A DNA stretch of 64,000 bases from Microbacterium hydrocarbonoxydans (GCF_023715885.1 NZ_JAMBOY010000004.1:1-64000); one strand, 5' to 3'. Shown: positions 45,001-55,894, numbered from the stretch's first letter. The notes: generated by a model from the sequence alone, not told the origin. Numbers and translations are program-made.

Positions 45001-46610
45001 TCTTCGCGGATCGAGTCGAGAGGCGGATTCGTCACCTGAGCGAACTGCTGCGTGAAGTAGTCGAAGAGCAGACGAGGACGCTTGCTCAGCACCGCGATCG
45101 GGGTGTCGGATCCCATCGCGCCGAGCGGCTCGACGCCGGTCTGCCCCATGGGGGTCAGGAGGATGCGGACTTCCTCCTCGGTGTAGCCGAAGGTGCGCTG
45201 GCGCCGCGTGATGGATGCGGGCGGGTGCACGATGTGCTCGCGCTCCGGGAGGTCGGCGAGGCGCACGGCTCCGGCATCCAGCCACTCCTGCCAGGGGTGC
45301 ATCGTGGCGAGGTCGCGCTTGATCTCCTCATCCTCGATGATGCGCTGCTGTGCGGTGTCGACGAGGAACATCTTGCCGGGCTGCAGGCGGCCGCGGCGCT
45401 TGATGCGCTCCGGCTCGAACGTGAGCACGCCGGTCTCGGAGCCGATGACGATGAGGCCGTCGGTCGTCTCCGTCCAGCGACCCGGACGCAGTCCGTTGCG
45501 GTCGAGGGTCGCCCCGACGAGCGTGCCGTCGGTGAAGATGAGGGCGGCTGGTCCGTCCCATGGCTCCATCTGGTTCGAGTGGTACTCGTAGAAGGCGCGC
45601 AGCTCGGGCGAGATGTCCGACTGCTTCTCGTAGGCCTCCGGCACCATCATCATGATGGCGTGCGGCAGGCTGCGGCCGGTCAGGGTCAGCAGCTCGAGCA
45701 CCTCGTCGAAAGAGGCGGAGTCGCTCGCGCCGTCGGTGCAGATGGGCAGCAGCGGCGAGACGTCGCCCAGCAGCTCGGACTCGAGCTGCGACTGCCGTGC
45801 GCGCATCCAGTTGCGGTTGCCGCCGACGGTGTTGATCTCGCCGTTGTGGGCGAGCATGCGCAGCGGCTGTGCCAGCGGCCACGACGGGAAGGTGTTCGTC
45901 GAGTAGCGGGAGTGCACGACGGCGAGCTCAGACATGAACCGCTCATCCTGCAGGTCGGGGTAGAACGGCTCGAGCTGCAGGGTCGTGACCATGCCCTTGT
46001 ACCCCAGCGTGCGGGCGGACAGGGTGACGAAGTAGGCGCCGAGCTCGTGGCCGGCGCGCTTGCGCAGACGGTAGGCGACGCGGTCGAGGGCGATGCCCGT
46101 GAGCGGCGCGTCGGAGTGCGACGCTCCCCCGGCGCTGACGAAGAGCTGCTCGAAGGCCGGACGGGCCTCGTCTGCGAGCTTGCCGAGGTGCTCGTTGGCG
46201 GTCGGGACCTCGCGCCAGCCGAGCACGCGGAGTCCTTCGGACCGCGCGATCCGTTCGATGCCGGCCTTCTGCTCGCGGCGCACGCTCGAGTCGCGCGGCA
46301 GGAAGGCGAGGCCGGCCGCGTACTCCCCCATCGGCGGCAGCTCGAAGTCGGTCACGGCGCGCAGGAACGCGTCGGGCATCTGTGTGAGGATCCCGGCGCC
46401 GTCTCCGGTTCCGGCGTCGGAGCCGATGGCTCCGCGGTGCTCGAGGTTGCGCAGCGCCTCCAGGGCGAGCGCGATGATGTCGTGACCCGCCTCACCACGC
46501 AGGGTCGCGACCATGGCGAGGCCGCAAGCGTCCTTCTCGAACGCCGGGTTGTACATGCCCTGCTTCTGGGGGTAGGCGCCGGAGGCACCGAAGGGAGGTT
46601 GCGAATACAC
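42033..46610 (-). CDS. gltB: Glutamate synthase large subunit
   Basis: A 1525-residue amidotransferase/FMN enzyme. A propeptide of 28 residues precedes the catalytic N-terminal Cys29 ([11 protein letters not shown]), released by processing. The glutaminase domain is followed by a central domain, the FMN-binding TIM barrel ([25 protein letters not shown]), the 3Fe-4S Cys in [17 protein letters not shown], and the C-terminal beta-helix (GSGGVAY-like repeats such as [11 protein letters not shown]). Start is GTG at 46610. Full length. It begins the gltBD operon after an 81-base gap. Confidence 0.97.
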   Translation of the reverse strand: MYSQPPFGASGAYPQKQGMYNPAFEKDACGLAMVATLRGEAGHDIIALALEALRNLEHRGAIGSDAGTGDGAGILTQMPDAFLRAVTDFELPPMGEYAAGLAFLPRDSSVRREQKAGIERIARSEGLRVLGWREVPTANEHLGKLADEARPAFEQLFVSAGGASHSDAPLTGIALDRVAYRLRKRAGHELGAYFVTLSARTLGYKGMVTTLQLEPFYPDLQDERFMSELAVVHSRYSTNTFPSWPLAQPLRMLAHNGEINTVGGNRNWMRARQSQLESELLGDVSPLLPICTDGASDSASFDEVLELLTLTGRSLPHAIMMMVPEAYEKQSDISPELRAFYEYHSNQMEPWDGPAALIFTDGTLVGATLDRNGLRPGRWTETTDGLIVIGSETGVLTFEPERIKRRGRLQPGKMFLVDTAQQRIIEDEEIKRDLATMHPWQEWLDAGAVRLADLPEREHIVHPPASITRRQRTFGYTEEEVRILLTPMGQTGVEPLGAMGSDTPIAVLSKRPRLLFDYFTQQFAQVTNPPLDSIREEVVTSLKLGLGPESNLLSWGPDHTRTVSLDFPVIDNDELAKIRHIDKALPDRSSVTIKGLYHFDVGSNTLEKRLTEMCDEVDEAIASGAEFIILSDRDSNKDLTPIPSLLMVSAVHHHLIRRENRMKVGLIVEAGDVREVHHVATLIGYGASAINPYLAMETVEHLVRTGYITGISPEKAVKNLIYALGKGVLKIMSKMGISTVSSYAGAQVFEAVGLSEEFIDKYFTRTESKLGGIGIEEIFAENQARHDYAYPEDAAARAHERLWSGGEYQWRRDGSPHLFNPETVFKLQHSTRERRYDIFRQYTKLVDDQAAELKTLRGLFALRTGTRKPVPIDEVEPVSAIVKRFSTGAMSYGSISKEAHETLAIAMNRLGGKSNTGEGGEDVDRLMDPERRSAIKQVASGRFGVTSLYLTEADDIQIKLAQGAKPGEGGQLPPQKVYPWVARTRGGTPGVGLISPPPHHDIYSIEDLKQLIFDLKRANPEARIHTKLVSQSGIGAVSAGVAKALSDVILVSGHDGGTGASPMNSLKHAGTPWELGLAETQQTLMLNGMRDRVVVQVDGQLKTGRDVIIGALLGAEEFGFATAPLVVSGCIMMRVCHLDTCPVGVATQNPVLRERFTGKPEFVVNFMEFIAEEVREILAELGFRSLDEIVGRAELLEVDAAVEHWKADGLDLSPVLEGPAFPASEPRRSRRAQDHELDKHFDVQLIDIAGPALLNGEPVIAELPIANTERAVGTMLGHQVTSRHGADGLPRGTIDVTLHGTAGQSLGAFLPSGIVLRLEGDANDYVGKGLSGGDITIRPPRGSQIAPHENVIAGNVIGYGATAGTMFLSGVVGERFLVRNSGATAVVEGVGDHALEYMTGGVAVILGTTGRNLGAGMSGGVAYIRSLDTGKINAQSLSSGELLLEPLDRADLEVLRSLIAEHVERTASPLGSDLLARFDEIAGQFTKVLPRDYAAVRSMREEAVAEGIDPDGDVVWNRILEVTGG

Positions 46611-46691
46611 CTGAACCGTCCTCAGATCTACGGATGACCCGGGGGCGTCATTGGCCGGGTGGATGCGATGGGGTCCGCACGGATCGGTCGG

Positions 46692-47720
46692 CTATCGGGC
46701 GCCTACCGTGTCCGTGGGGCCGGTGCTTGTGGCGCTGGCTCCTGCGGCGACTTCTTCGGACGGAGGCTCACTCAGGTCCACGAAGTCGGAGGGATTGTCC
46801 TGCGAGTCTACATCAGCGTCCAGATCCTTCCGCCCGCGACCCGGCTGGTACGGCGAGGGCTCCAGACCGAGGTGACGACGAGACTGCACGACGAGGATCG
46901 CGAGACCCACGACGATGCCGACGATCGCGGCCCAGACGTTGCTGCGCAGGCCCAGGATGATCTCGCTCGGGTCGATGCGGATCGACTCCCACACCACGCG
47001 ACCGGCGCTGTACCAGATCAGGTAGATGGCGAAGAGGCGGCCCCACTGCAGGCTCGTGACCTTGCGGCTGAGCCAGAGCAGGACGACGACGCCGAGCAGG
47101 TTCCAGATGACCTCGTACAGGAATGTCGGGTGGAAGAGCGTGCCCTCGGGGAGTCCGGGCGGGAAGGCGGAGTTGTCGGACTCGATCTCGAGACCCCACG
47201 GCAGGTCGGTCGGCAGTCCGAAGAGCTCGTGGTTGAACCAGTTGCCGAAGCGGCCCATGGCCTGGGCGAGCAGGAGGCCGGGTGCGAGGGCGTCGGCGAA
47301 GGTCCAGAAGCGGATGCCGGTCCACCGGCATCCGAGGTAGGCGCCGATCGCGCCGCCGATGAGAGCGCCGAAGATCGCGATGCCACCCTCCCAGATCGCC
47401 CACACCGAACCGGGCTCGAACGGGTTCCAGGTGTTCTTGCCCTCGCCGAAGTAGAAACCCGGGTGGGTCAGCACGTGGAAGATGCGCGCGCCGACGATCG
47501 CGAGCGGCACGGCGAGGATGGAGATGTCGATGACAACCCACGGCTCCGCCCCGCGTCGCGTCAGGCGGCGGTTCGTGAGCAGCACGGCCGCGATGATGCC
47601 GGCGATGATGCACAGCGCGTAGAAGTGGATGCGCAGCGGTCCGATGTCGAAGTACGAGACGGGCGGACTGGGGATGCTGGCGAGCACGCCGCTGAAGGTG
47701 CTGTGGAGCGCGTGGGACAT
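46692..47720 (-). CDS. lgt: Prolipoprotein diacylglyceryl transferase
   Basis: A 342-residue membrane enzyme that attaches diacylglycerol to the lipobox Cys of prolipoproteins. The Lgt signature GRFGNWFNHELFG, the segment IGARIFHVL-like VGARIFHVLTHP, and SAGRVVWESIRIDP are present with about seven membrane helices. A C-terminal extension of about 55 charged residues follows the last helix, as in other actinobacteria. It acts before Lnt (11618). The ATG is 7 bases after a TAGAAT box. trpA ends 10 bases upstream. Confidence 0.95.
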   Translation of the reverse strand: MSHALHSTFSGVLASIPSPPVSYFDIGPLRIHFYALCIIAGIIAAVLLTNRRLTRRGAEPWVVIDISILAVPLAIVGARIFHVLTHPGFYFGEGKNTWNPFEPGSVWAIWEGGIAIFGALIGGAIGAYLGCRWTGIRFWTFADALAPGLLLAQAMGRFGNWFNHELFGLPTDLPWGLEIESDNSAFPPGLPEGTLFHPTFLYEVIWNLLGVVVLLWLSRKVTSLQWGRLFAIYLIWYSAGRVVWESIRIDPSEIILGLRSNVWAAIVGIVVGLAILVVQSRRHLGLEPSPYQPGRGRKDLDADVDSQDNPSDFVDLSEPPSEEVAAGASATSTGPTDTVGAR

Positions 47721-47727
47721 GAGTGCG

Positions 47728-47733
47728 ATTCTA
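47728..47733 (-). promoter_or_regulatory. -10 box TAGAAT, leaderless promoter of lgt
   Basis: TAGAAT overlaps the trpA stop and lies 7 bases before the ATG at 47720. lgt may thus be expressed apart from the trp genes. Confidence 0.55.
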
Positions 47734-48534
47734 GTTCTCGTGTACGGGCCGCGCGGATGCGGTCCCGGCGGCCAGGGTGCGGGTGACCTCGGCGAGGGCG
47801 GAGATCCCCCCGTCGCGGAGGGCTCGGACGAGTGCGGTGCCGACGATCGCGCCGTCGGCGTACTCGGAGACGCCGGCGATCTGCTCGGCGGTGGAGATGC
47901 CGATGCCGACGCAGGCCCGGGTGGAGCCGGCAGCGCGCAGACGACCGACCAGCGTGCGCGCCGCCCGGTCGAGCTCGGCCCGCTCGCCCGTGATACCCAT
48001 GGTCGACACGGTGTAGACGAAACCGGTCGACGATTCGACGACGAGCGACAGCCGCTCGTCGGACGAGGTCGGCGCGGCGAGGAAGATGCGGTCGAGGCCG
48101 GTGCGCTCGCTCGCCGCGATCCACTCCCCTGCGACATCGGGTGTGATGTCGGGCGTGATGAGACCAGCGCCGCCAGCCGCGAGCAGGTCGTCGGCGTACC
48201 GGTCGACGCCGTACTGGAACACGGGGTTCCAGTACGTCATCACGAGCACGGGAACATCGGTCGCCTCGGTGATCGCCCGCACCGCCGTGAAGAGGTCCTT
48301 CATCTTGAAGCCGTTCGCGAGGGCCGCAGTCGTGGCCTCCTGGATGACGGCGCCGTCCATGACCGGATCGCTGTACGGCGGGCCGAGCTCGATGATGTCG
48401 ACGCCGTTCTCCGCGAGGGTGATGGCCGCCTGGATGCTCGTCTCGAGATCGGGGAAGCCGACGGGGAGGTAACCGACGAAGGCGCTTCGACCGGCTGCGT
48501 GCGCCGCCTCGATCGCCTGTTCCACGCGGCTCAT
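47731..48534 (-). CDS. trpA: Tryptophan synthase alpha chain
   Basis: A 267-residue TIM-barrel subunit that cleaves indole-3-glycerol phosphate to indole and glyceraldehyde 3-phosphate. The catalytic Glu is in [17 protein letters not shown] and the Asp in [15 protein letters not shown]; the phosphate-binding GIGIS is near the C-terminus. It overlaps trpB by 4 bases (ATGA), so the alpha2beta2 complex is made from coupled genes. Confidence 0.96.
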   Translation of the reverse strand: MSRVEQAIEAAHAAGRSAFVGYLPVGFPDLETSIQAAITLAENGVDIIELGPPYSDPVMDGAVIQEATTAALANGFKMKDLFTAVRAITEATDVPVLVMTYWNPVFQYGVDRYADDLLAAGGAGLITPDITPDVAGEWIAASERTGLDRIFLAAPTSSDERLSLVVESSTGFVYTVSTMGITGERAELDRAARTLVGRLRAAGSTRACVGIGISTAEQIAGVSEYADGAIVGTALVRALRDGGISALAEVTRTLAAGTASARPVHEN

Positions 48535-49802
48535 AGCTCGGGCTCCCCCTTCGACGCCGCGGCCTCCTCGGCGCTCTCGTGCTCGACGTCGTGCTCGAGA
48601 GCCGCGCGGTCGTACAGGTCGAAGTACCGCGCGGCCGTGTCCATATCCTTGTCGCCGCGTCCGGACAGGCAGACGGCGAGTACGGCATCCGATCCCATCT
48701 CCCGCCCGAGTCGCAGCGCGCCGGCGAGAGCGTGCGCGGACTCGATGGCCGGGATGATCCCCTCCGTGCGGCTGAGCAGGCGCAGCGCCTGCATCGCCTC
48801 GTCGTCGGTCGCCGGGATGTAGTCCGCGCGTCCGATGTCGGCGAGCCACGCGTGCTCGGGACCGACTCCCGGATAGTCGAGGCCCGCCGAGATCGAGTGG
48901 GACTCGACGGTCTGGCCATCCTCGTCCTGCAGCACGTAGGTCTTGGCGCCGTGCAGGATGCCGGGGCGTCCGCGCTCGATGGACGCGGCGTGCTTCGGGG
49001 TGTCGACGCCGTCTCCGGCCGCCTCCACGCCGTAGAGCTTCACCTCGGCGTCGTCGAGGAACGCGTCGAACATGCCGATCGCGTTCGATCCGCCGCCGAC
49101 GCAGGCGATCACGGCATCCGGCAGGCGTCCAGCCTCGTCCAGCAGCTGCTGCCTGGCCTCCTCGCCGATGATCTTCTGGAAGTCCCGCACCATGGCGGGG
49201 AACGGATGCGGTCCCGCCGCGGTGCCGAAGATGTAGTTCGTCGTCTCGACCGAGGCCACCCAGTCGCGGTAGGCGTCGTTGATGGCGTCCTTCAGCGTGC
49301 GCGATCCGGAACGCACCGGCACGACCTCGGCTCCGAGCAGGCGCATGCGGGCGACGTTGAGCGCCTGCCGCTCGGTGTCGACCTCGCCCATGTAGATGGT
49401 GCAGTCGAGGCCGAACAGGGCCGCCGCGGTGGCGGTCGCGACCCCGTGCTGGCCGGCACCCGTCTCGGCGATGACGCGGGTCTTGCCGAGACGCTTCGTG
49501 AGCAGGGCCTGCCCGAGCACGTTGTTGATCTTGTGCGAACCGGTGTGGTTGAGGTCCTCGCGCTTGAGGAACACGCGGGCGCCGCCTGCATGCTCCGCGA
49601 AGCGGGCGACCTCGGTGAGCGGCGACGGGCGGCCCGCGTACGAGCTCAGCAGGGAGGCCAGCTCCGCTCGGAACTCGGGGTCGGCGATCGCGTCGTCGTA
49701 GGCGACGGTCAGCTCGTCGATGGCCGCGATCAGCGACTCGGGCATGTACCGCCCGCCATAGTCGCCGAACAGAGGGCCGTGCTGGTCACGCAGGCTCATC
49801 AC
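48531..49802 (-). CDS. trpB: Tryptophan synthase beta chain
   Basis: A 423-residue PLP enzyme that joins indole and serine. The PLP-binding Lys is in [14 protein letters not shown], the catalytic Glu region in [14 protein letters not shown], and the phosphate-binding [10 protein letters not shown] loop is intact. The C-terminal 25 residues are acidic and longer than in enteric homologues. Two adjacent ATG codons (49802, 49799) are possible starts; the first overlaps the trpC stop. Confidence 0.97.
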   Translation of the reverse strand: MMSLRDQHGPLFGDYGGRYMPESLIAAIDELTVAYDDAIADPEFRAELASLLSSYAGRPSPLTEVARFAEHAGGARVFLKREDLNHTGSHKINNVLGQALLTKRLGKTRVIAETGAGQHGVATATAAALFGLDCTIYMGEVDTERQALNVARMRLLGAEVVPVRSGSRTLKDAINDAYRDWVASVETTNYIFGTAAGPHPFPAMVRDFQKIIGEEARQQLLDEAGRLPDAVIACVGGGSNAIGMFDAFLDDAEVKLYGVEAAGDGVDTPKHAASIERGRPGILHGAKTYVLQDEDGQTVESHSISAGLDYPGVGPEHAWLADIGRADYIPATDDEAMQALRLLSRTEGIIPAIESAHALAGALRLGREMGSDAVLAVCLSGRGDKDMDTAARYFDLYDRAALEHDVEHESAEEAAASKGEPEL

Positions 49803-50572
49803 GCCTCCAGGAAGCTCTTGAGAGTGGCGATCGGATCGCCCGTCACGAGGGCCTCACCGATCAGGACGACATCCGCGCCCGCGGAGCGGTAGTGCGTGAC
49901 GTCGGCAGGGGTCAGCACCGCCGACTCGGCGATCTTCACCGCAGAGTCGGGGATGCGCTCGACCAGACGGCCGAACAGGTCGCGGTCGAGTTCGAGGGTC
50001 GTCAGGTCACGGGCGTTGACGCCGATGAGGGACGCGCCGAGATCGATCGCGATCTCGAGCTCGTCGGCCGAGTGGGTCTCGACGAGCGGTGTCATGCCGA
50101 GCTCGAGCACGAAGTCATAGAGCTCTCGGAGTACGCCGGGCTCGAGCCCCGCCACGATGAGCAGCACGAGGTCGGCACCGGCGGCCCGCGCCTCGAGAAC
50201 CTGATAGCGCGTCGCGATGAAGTCCTTGCGCAGCACGGGCAGGGCCACGCGGGCGGTCACGGCCTCGAGATCGGCGAGGCTGCCGCCGAAGCGTCGCTCC
50301 TCGGTCAGCACGCTGATGGCGGACGCCCCGCCGAGCTCGTACAGCGAGGCCTGCAGTGCCGGATCAGGGATCTCGGCGAGGGCGCCGCGCGAAGGGCTCG
50401 CACGCTTGACCTCGGCGATGATCTTCACCCGCTCGGCCGGAGCGAGGAATGACAGCGCATCCTTGGCCGCCGGGCGCGCGAGGGCGACGCGCTCCACGTC
50501 GGCCAGGGGCCGGGTGAGTGCGCGACGCTCGGCGTCTGCGACAGCGCCGGCCGTGAGGTCGGCGAGGACCAC
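49799..50572 (-). CDS. trpC: Indole-3-glycerol phosphate synthase
   Basis: A 257-residue TIM-barrel enzyme closing the indole ring. Conserved parts are [15 protein letters not shown] (substrate-binding Lys), [25 protein letters not shown] (catalytic Lys), and [11 protein letters not shown]. It is monofunctional, without a TrpF domain. The GTG at 50572 shares its first base with the TAG stop of the small membrane-protein gene. trpD, trpE and trpF are not in the window. Confidence 0.95.
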   Translation of the reverse strand: MVLADLTAGAVADAERRALTRPLADVERVALARPAAKDALSFLAPAERVKIIAEVKRASPSRGALAEIPDPALQASLYELGGASAISVLTEERRFGGSLADLEAVTARVALPVLRKDFIATRYQVLEARAAGADLVLLIVAGLEPGVLRELYDFVLELGMTPLVETHSADELEIAIDLGASLIGVNARDLTTLELDRDLFGRLVERIPDSAVKIAESAVLTPADVTHYRSAGADVVLIGEALVTGDPIATLKSFLEA

Positions 50573-50817
50573 TAGTGGCCCTTCGGCGAGTACTTGGGAC
50601 CCTTCACGCCGTAGCCGGCGCGCGCCAGCAGCCAGCCGACCAGCGCACCGACCGGGACGATCACGGCGCCGACGTAGATCAGCGGCACCCAGAATCCGGC
50701 GAACTCGGCGAGGCAGAACGCCACCGTCGCGAGGGTGAACCCGAAGAGCATGATGATCACGGCCGTCCAGGCGGCGGGCGAGTGTCCGTGGCCGGGATCG
50801 GCGATCGGGTTGGTCAT
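50572..50817 (-). CDS. Small membrane protein of the trp operon (HGxxxx type)
   Basis: An 81-residue protein with a His-rich start (GHGHSPAAW), two membrane helices (residues 17-36 and 40-62) and a Gly/Lys-rich tail ending GVKGPKYSPKGH. I know this as a conserved small protein of unknown function next to trpC in Microbacteriaceae. GGAGGAG precedes the ATG at 50817. Its stop shares one base with the trpC start, so it is translated with the Trp enzymes. Confidence 0.75.
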   Translation of the reverse strand: MTNPIADPGHGHSPAAWTAVIIMLFGFTLATVAFCLAEFAGFWVPLIYVGAVIVPVGALVGWLLARAGYGVKGPKYSPKGH

Positions 50818-50864
50818 GTTCTCCTCCGGGGACGGCGTGCGGGATCGGGTCAAGTCTATCGGGG

Positions 50865-51455
50865 TCAGCGCGTGGGATCGGTTCCGCGCGACAGGTCATC
50901 CCAGGAATCGATCGCGTCGACGGGACCCGCCGTCTCGGCCGCGTGCGGCGCATCGGTGCGGAATCGGCGGCCGCCGGTCTTCCAGCGGCGCCAGGTGACG
51001 AGCACCACGAGGGATGCGGCGAGCAGCACGATCCATCCGACGAGAGCGATGGGCGGCCACGCGGACCGATCGATCCCGACGACGACGTCGGCGATCGCCG
51101 CGCTGCCGGCCAGGCCGGTCGTCTCCGTCACGGTCGGGCCGACGGCCGAGAGCGGATCGGAGACGAGCAGTTGCAGTGTCGTCCAGCCGAGGAAGACGGC
51201 GGAGGCCGCACCGAGCACTCCGAACACGAGCCGGAGCACCGGTCCGACGATCGACATGGCGAGTCCGAGAGCCAGCACGGCGAGGCTCAGGGGCGCGAGG
51301 AGCGGCAGGGCGGAGGCCCCGGGGACGAGGATCGACTCGCCGGCGTCCGCCCGTTCCACCGTCAGCCAGGTCTGGGTCGAGGAGATGATGCCGATCGCCC
51401 CGGCGAGGAGGAAACCGAGCACCGCGATCGAGCGGCCGCGACGAGCCAGGCTCAT
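50865..51455 (-). CDS. Trp biosynthesis-associated membrane protein
   Basis: A 196-residue protein with four membrane helices (about 9-31, 50-70, 78-100 and 135-158), and a polar C-terminus. The pairing STQTWLTVE after helix 1 matches the actinobacterial family found in his/trp operons, whose role is unknown; a link to tryptophan uptake or regulation is only a guess. It overlaps hisI by 4 bases. Confidence 0.85.
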   Translation of the reverse strand: MSLARRGRSIAVLGFLLAGAIGIISSTQTWLTVERADAGESILVPGASALPLLAPLSLAVLALGLAMSIVGPVLRLVFGVLGAASAVFLGWTTLQLLVSDPLSAVGPTVTETTGLAGSAAIADVVVGIDRSAWPPIALVGWIVLLAASLVVLVTWRRWKTGGRRFRTDAPHAAETAGPVDAIDSWDDLSRGTDPTR

Positions 51456-51811
51456 GCGCTCGCGCTCCCGTCGACCGCCTCGAGGTCGGTCGTGTCGAAG
51501 CAGGTGCGGGCGCCGGTGTGGCACGCGGGACCGGTCTGGTCCACACGCAGGAGGATGGCGTCGCCGTCGCAGTCCAGCCGCGCCTCGCGCACGACCTGGA
51601 TGTTGCCGGAGGTGTCGCCCTTGCGCCAGTATTCGCGGCGCGAGCGCGACCAGTACACGGCGCGTCCGGTGGTGAGCGTGCGGCGCAGCGCCTCGGCATC
51701 CATCCAGGCGAGCATCAGGACCTCGCCGGTGTCCCACTGCTGGACGATCGCCGGCGTGAGGCCGTCGTCGTTGAAGACGACCCGGGAGATGCGCTCCTCG
51801 ACCGAACTCAT
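51452..51811 (-). CDS. hisI: Phosphoribosyl-AMP cyclohydrolase
   Basis: A 119-residue histidine-pathway enzyme opening the ring of phosphoribosyl-AMP. Metal and catalytic residues are in [19 protein letters not shown] and [12 protein letters not shown] (zinc-binding Cys). It is the monofunctional form; the pyrophosphatase HisE is a separate gene at 53450. Its ATG overlaps the hisF stop by 4 bases. Confidence 0.95.
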   Translation of the reverse strand: MSSVEERISRVVFNDDGLTPAIVQQWDTGEVLMLAWMDAEALRRTLTTGRAVYWSRSRREYWRKGDTSGNIQVVREARLDCDGDAILLRVDQTGPACHTGARTCFDTTDLEAVDGSASA

Positions 51812-52569
51812 CGGACGACCACTCCCTCCGCGCGCAGCGCATCCTTGACGTCGCCGACCGTCAGCGCGCCGGTGTGGAAGACGCTCGCGGCGAGCACGGC
51901 ATCCGCTCCGGCCTTGATGGCGGGTGCGAAGTGCTCGACCGCACCCGCGCCGCCCGAGGCGATCACGGGGACCGCTGCCACCTCGCGCATCAGGCCGACG
52001 AGTTCGAGATCGAACCCGTCTCGGGTGCCATCGGCGTCGATGGAGTTCACGAGCAGTTCGCCTGCGCCGCGCTCCGCCGCCTCACGCGCCCACTCGAGGG
52101 CGTCGAGGACCGTCTGCGTGCGTCCGCCATGCGTGGTGACGACGAAGCCCGACGCCGTGGTGTCCGCGCGTTTGACGTCGAGTGACAGGACGAGCACCTG
52201 TGCGCCGAACCGGTCGGCGATCTCGCCGATCAGGTCCGGACGCGCGATGGCCGCCGAGTTGACACCCACCTTGTCGGCGCCGACCGCGAGCAGACGCGCC
52301 ACGTCATCGACCGATCGAACTCCCCCGCCGACCGTCAGTGGCACGAAGACCTGCTCGGCCGTCCGCTGAACCACGTCGTACGTCGTCGCGCGAGCGTCGA
52401 CCGTGGCCGTCACGTCGAGGAAGGTGATCTCGTCGGCCCCCTGGGCTGCATAGTGCCGCGCCAGCTCGACGGGGTCGCCCATGTCGCGGAGGTTCTCGAA
52501 GTTCACGCCCTTGACGACGCGGCCGGCCGCGACGTCGAGGCACGGGATGACCCGGCTCGCCAGGGTCAT
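51808..52569 (-). CDS. hisF: Imidazole glycerol phosphate synthase cyclase subunit
   Basis: A 253-residue TIM-barrel enzyme that, with ammonia from HisH, forms imidazole glycerol phosphate and AICAR. The catalytic Asp residues are in [14 protein letters not shown] and [13 protein letters not shown]. The phosphate loops GGGVRS and ASGGAG are present. It overlaps the hisG stop by one base. hisH and hisA are not in the window. Confidence 0.96.
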   Translation of the reverse strand: MTLASRVIPCLDVAAGRVVKGVNFENLRDMGDPVELARHYAAQGADEITFLDVTATVDARATTYDVVQRTAEQVFVPLTVGGGVRSVDDVARLLAVGADKVGVNSAAIARPDLIGEIADRFGAQVLVLSLDVKRADTTASGFVVTTHGGRTQTVLDALEWAREAAERGAGELLVNSIDADGTRDGFDLELVGLMREVAAVPVIASGGAGAVEHFAPAIKAGADAVLAASVFHTGALTVGDVKDALRAEGVVVR

Positions 52570-53411
52570 TAGAGCCTCGCGTTGTGGATCGCGGTCACGA
52601 GGATCGCCCGTGCACCCAGGGCGTACAGCTCGTCCATGACGGGGTTGACCCGCGACCGGGCGACCATGACGCGCACCGCCACCCACTCCGGATCCCGCAG
52701 CGGCGACACGGTCGGCGACTCGATGCCGCCGGCGACCTTCACCGCGTCGTCGAGGAGTGCCACGGGCAGGTCGTAGTCGATCATCACGAAGCGTCGCGCG
52801 ACCATGACGCCGCGGAGACGGCGCAGCAGCGTCTCGGACCCCTCGGCATCGTGAGGACCCGCGATCAGCACGGCCTCGGATTCGAGGATCACCGGGCCGA
52901 AGACGTCGAGGCCCGCCTGGCGAAGCGTCGTGCCGGTCTCCACCACGTCGGCGACGGCGTCGGCCACGCCGAGCTGCACCGCGGATTCCACCGCGCCGTC
53001 GAGCGGAACGAGATCGACGGCGATACCCCGCTCGTCGAGGAACGAGTCGACGAGACCCGGGTACGACGTGGCGATGCGCAAGCCGTCGAGCTGCGACACG
53101 TCGGTGTAGCGTCCCGCCGGCGCAGCGAACCTGAACGTGGATGCGGCGAAGCCCAGGGCCTCGATCTCTCGAGCTCCCGGCATACGGGCATCGAGGAGCA
53201 GGTCTCGACCGGTGATCCCCACGTCGATCGCGCCGGAGCCGACGTACGTCGCGATGTCCTTGGGGCGGAGGAAGAAGAACTCGACGTCGTTCTCGGTGTC
53301 GACGACGTGCAGGGTCTTGGTGTCACGGCGACCGGCGTAGCCGGCCTCCGCGAGCATCTCGGCGGCGGTCTCGGACAGAGACCCCTTATTCGGAACGGCG
53401 ATGCGCAGCAT
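52569..53411 (-). CDS. hisG: ATP phosphoribosyltransferase (long form)
   Basis: A 280-residue enzyme that starts histidine synthesis. The start [13 protein letters not shown], the segment [10 protein letters not shown], and the phosphate-binding [10 protein letters not shown] are typical. The C-terminal 75 residues form the ACT-like regulatory domain that senses histidine, so no HisZ partner is required. hisE lies 38 bases upstream. Confidence 0.95.
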   Translation of the reverse strand: MLRIAVPNKGSLSETAAEMLAEAGYAGRRDTKTLHVVDTENDVEFFFLRPKDIATYVGSGAIDVGITGRDLLLDARMPGAREIEALGFAASTFRFAAPAGRYTDVSQLDGLRIATSYPGLVDSFLDERGIAVDLVPLDGAVESAVQLGVADAVADVVETGTTLRQAGLDVFGPVILESEAVLIAGPHDAEGSETLLRRLRGVMVARRFVMIDYDLPVALLDDAVKVAGGIESPTVSPLRDPEWVAVRVMVARSRVNPVMDELYALGARAILVTAIHNARL

Positions 53412-53449
53412 GAACAGCCTTCAGTTCGGGGTGGAGGGGACGGGGCGCG

Positions 53450-53713
53450 TCACAGATGTCGGTAGACGTCCTGCAGGCTCAGGCCCTTCGCGATCATCAT
53501 CACCTGCACGTGGTAGAGCAGCTGCGAGATCTCCTCGGCCGCCGCCGCGTCGGACTCGTACTCCGAGGCCATCCAGACCTCGGCCGCCTCCTCGACGATC
53601 TTCTTGCCGATCGTGTGCACGCCGCCGTCGAGCTCCGCGACCGTGCCCGATCCCTCGGGACGGGTCTCCGCCTTGTGGCTGAGCTCAGCGAACAGCTCGT
53701 CGAAAGTCTTCAC
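53450..53713 (-). CDS. hisE: Phosphoribosyl-ATP pyrophosphatase
   Basis: An 87-residue all-helical enzyme, second step of histidine synthesis. The metal-binding acidic residues are in [17 protein letters not shown], and the ending [10 protein letters not shown] is typical. The GTG start overlaps the rpe stop (GTGA). Confidence 0.95.
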   Translation of the reverse strand: MKTFDELFAELSHKAETRPEGSGTVAELDGGVHTIGKKIVEEAAEVWMASEYESDAAAAEEISQLLYHVQVMMIAKGLSLQDVYRHL

Positions 53714-54390
53714 GATTCCAGGCTAGCGGCTCGCGCGCGGTCCCTGAGCCGGGTGACGGCGGCCTCCACGTCGTCCGCGCCGTAGACCGCCGATCCTGCC
53801 ACGAACGTGTCGGCACCCGCGGCGGCCGCCTGTTCGATCGTCGCGTCGGAGATGCCGCCGTCGACCTGCAGCCAGACGGTGGAGCCGCGTCGCTTCGCCT
53901 CATCAGCCAGCGCCCGCAGCTTCGGCATGGTCTCGGCCATGAATCCCTGGCCGCCGAAACCAGGTTCCACGGTCATCACGAGGATCTGATCGAACTCGTC
54001 GAGCACGGAGTACAGTCCCTCCGCTGGTGTGTCCGGCTTGACCGCCACGCCCGCCCGCGCCCCGATGCTCCGCAGCCGGCGCGCGAGCGAGATCGGATCC
54101 GCCGCGGCCTCGAGGTGGAACGTCACGCTCGCGGCACCCAGCTCGGCGTACCCGGGCGCCCAGCGATCAGGATCGGTGATCATGAGGTGCACGTCGAGCG
54201 GGATCGGACTCGTCGCCTGGATGCGCTCCACCATCTGCGGACCGAAGGTGAGGTTCGGCACGAAGTGGTTGTCCATCACGTCGACATGGGCGAAGTCGGC
54301 CGTCGCGATCTTCGCGAGGTCGCGCTGCATGTTCACGAAGTCCGCGGCGAGGATGCTGGGGTTGATGCGAGGGGCGTCAGGCAGTTCCAC
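53710..54390 (-). CDS. rpe: Ribulose-phosphate 3-epimerase
   Basis: A 226-residue TIM-barrel enzyme interconverting ribulose and xylulose 5-phosphates. Motifs are [24 protein letters not shown] (metal His and catalytic Asp), [17 protein letters not shown] and LQVDGGIS. The GTG at 54390 lies within the 3' end of rsmB (14-base overlap). It feeds ribose 5-phosphate to the downstream his and trp genes. Confidence 0.95.
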   Translation of the reverse strand: MELPDAPRINPSILAADFVNMQRDLAKIATADFAHVDVMDNHFVPNLTFGPQMVERIQATSPIPLDVHLMITDPDRWAPGYAELGAASVTFHLEAAADPISLARRLRSIGARAGVAVKPDTPAEGLYSVLDEFDQILVMTVEPGFGGQGFMAETMPKLRALADEAKRRGSTVWLQVDGGISDATIEQAAAAGADTFVAGSAVYGADDVEAAVTRLRDRARAASLES

Positions 54391-55894
54391 GGGTGTCGTC
54401 TCCTTCTGCGGCCGAGTCGCCGCGTGCGTCCGAGTCGGTGCGCTGCAGCAGCGCGAGGAACATGGCGTCCGTGCCGTGTCGGTGCGGCCACAGCTGCACA
54501 CGCCCGGAGCCGTCCGAGCCCAGGTCGATCGGCGATCGAGCGAGCCGCGAGACCACGGAGCGGGCATCGAGCTCGGCGACGTCGGCGCGCCCGCGCAGGA
54601 CCTCCTGCACGACGCCCGTGGTCTCGGCGAGGTGGGGCGAGCACGTGACGTAAGCGACGATCCCGCCGGGAGCGAGAGCCTCGATGGCCGCGGTCAGCAG
54701 CTCGACCTGCAGCGGGACCAGATCCGCCACGTCTGCCGGCGTCTTCCGCCATCGGGCCTCCGGGCGCCGACGGAGTGCGCCGAGACCCGTGCACGGCGCG
54801 TCGACGAGGATTCGGTCGAACGTCGCCGGGTGCTCGACGGCGAGAACGCGCCCGTCCTCCTCGTGCACGACGACTTCGCCGGGAACGGCGCGAAGGGCGT
54901 TGCGGACGAGGCCGGCGCGGGCGGGCACGACCTCGTTGGCCTCCACCGTAACGCCGTACGCGCGGGCGACCGCCGCGAGGAGCGCCGTCTTGCCGCCGGG
55001 GCCGGCGCACAGGTCGAGCCACCGCTCCTCGGCACGGACGGGAGCGGCCTCGGCCAGCGCGAGAGCGACGAGCTGCGAGCCCTCGTCCTGCACGCGCACT
55101 GTTCCGTGCGACTCGGTGAGCAGGCGGTGCGGATCGCCTCCGGGGGAACCATAGGCCGTGGGCGCGTACGGTCGTCGCGGTTCGCCGGGCTCTGCGAGAC
55201 CGGGCAGTGCGACGAGGGTCACCTCGGGCGAGGCGTTGTCGGCGTCGAGCAGAGCCTCGAGCTCGTCGGCCCGACCTTCTGCGGCGAGAGCCCGGCGCAT
55301 GGCACGGATGACCCACACGGGGTGGGCGGTACGCAGCGCGAGTCGTTCGTCATCGGACCGGGCCGCGTCCTCGATTCGCGTCTGCCACTCCCCCGGCGTC
55401 TCGCGGGCGATGCGACGCAGTACGGCGTTGGCGAAACCCGCAGCCCCGCGTCCCTGAGCCGACGCGATGAGATTGACCGACTCGTTGACCGCGGCGTGCG
55501 ACGCGACACGCGTCGCGAGCAGCTGGTGCGTGGCGAGCCGGAGCGCATCGAGCACGGCCGGATCGATCTCGTCGACCGGGCGGTTGGCAGCGGTGCGGAT
55601 GATGGCGTCATAGGTGCCGCTGCGGCGGAGTGTGCCGTAGGCGAGCTCGGTGGCCAGGGCGGCATCCTGCGGGGTCAGACCGGCTTCAGCGATCGCCGAC
55701 GGCAGCAGGAGGTTCGCGTACGCGTCGGACTCGGAGACCGCACGCAGAACGTCGTAGGCCACGCGGCGCGCGGGCTGCACGGTGCGCTGCGCTCCTCTGG
55801 CTTCTCCACCCCGCCGCTCGGACGGTCGCCGCCGGTTGCCGCTCGAACCATCCCGGTGACCGCTCGGGCGACGATCCCCTTCTCGCGCGCTCAC
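54377..55894 (-). CDS. rsmB: rRNA cytosine-C5 methyltransferase RsmB/Sun family
   Basis: A 505-residue enzyme with an N-terminal NusB-like RNA-binding domain (about 50-180) and a SAM domain. The SAM motif is LDLCAGPGGKTALLA, motif IV VDAPCTGLGALRRRPEARW with its Cys, and motif VI VTCSPHLAETTGVV with the catalytic Cys. The first 45 residues are basic and disordered. The GTG overlaps the fmt stop (GTGA). It would methylate C967 of 16S rRNA or a related site. Confidence 0.92.
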   Translation of the reverse strand: MSAREGDRRPSGHRDGSSGNRRRPSERRGGEARGAQRTVQPARRVAYDVLRAVSESDAYANLLLPSAIAEAGLTPQDAALATELAYGTLRRSGTYDAIIRTAANRPVDEIDPAVLDALRLATHQLLATRVASHAAVNESVNLIASAQGRGAAGFANAVLRRIARETPGEWQTRIEDAARSDDERLALRTAHPVWVIRAMRRALAAEGRADELEALLDADNASPEVTLVALPGLAEPGEPRRPYAPTAYGSPGGDPHRLLTESHGTVRVQDEGSQLVALALAEAAPVRAEERWLDLCAGPGGKTALLAAVARAYGVTVEANEVVPARAGLVRNALRAVPGEVVVHEEDGRVLAVEHPATFDRILVDAPCTGLGALRRRPEARWRKTPADVADLVPLQVELLTAAIEALAPGGIVAYVTCSPHLAETTGVVQEVLRGRADVAELDARSVVSRLARSPIDLGSDGSGRVQLWPHRHGTDAMFLALLQRTDSDARGDSAAEGDDTRGTA

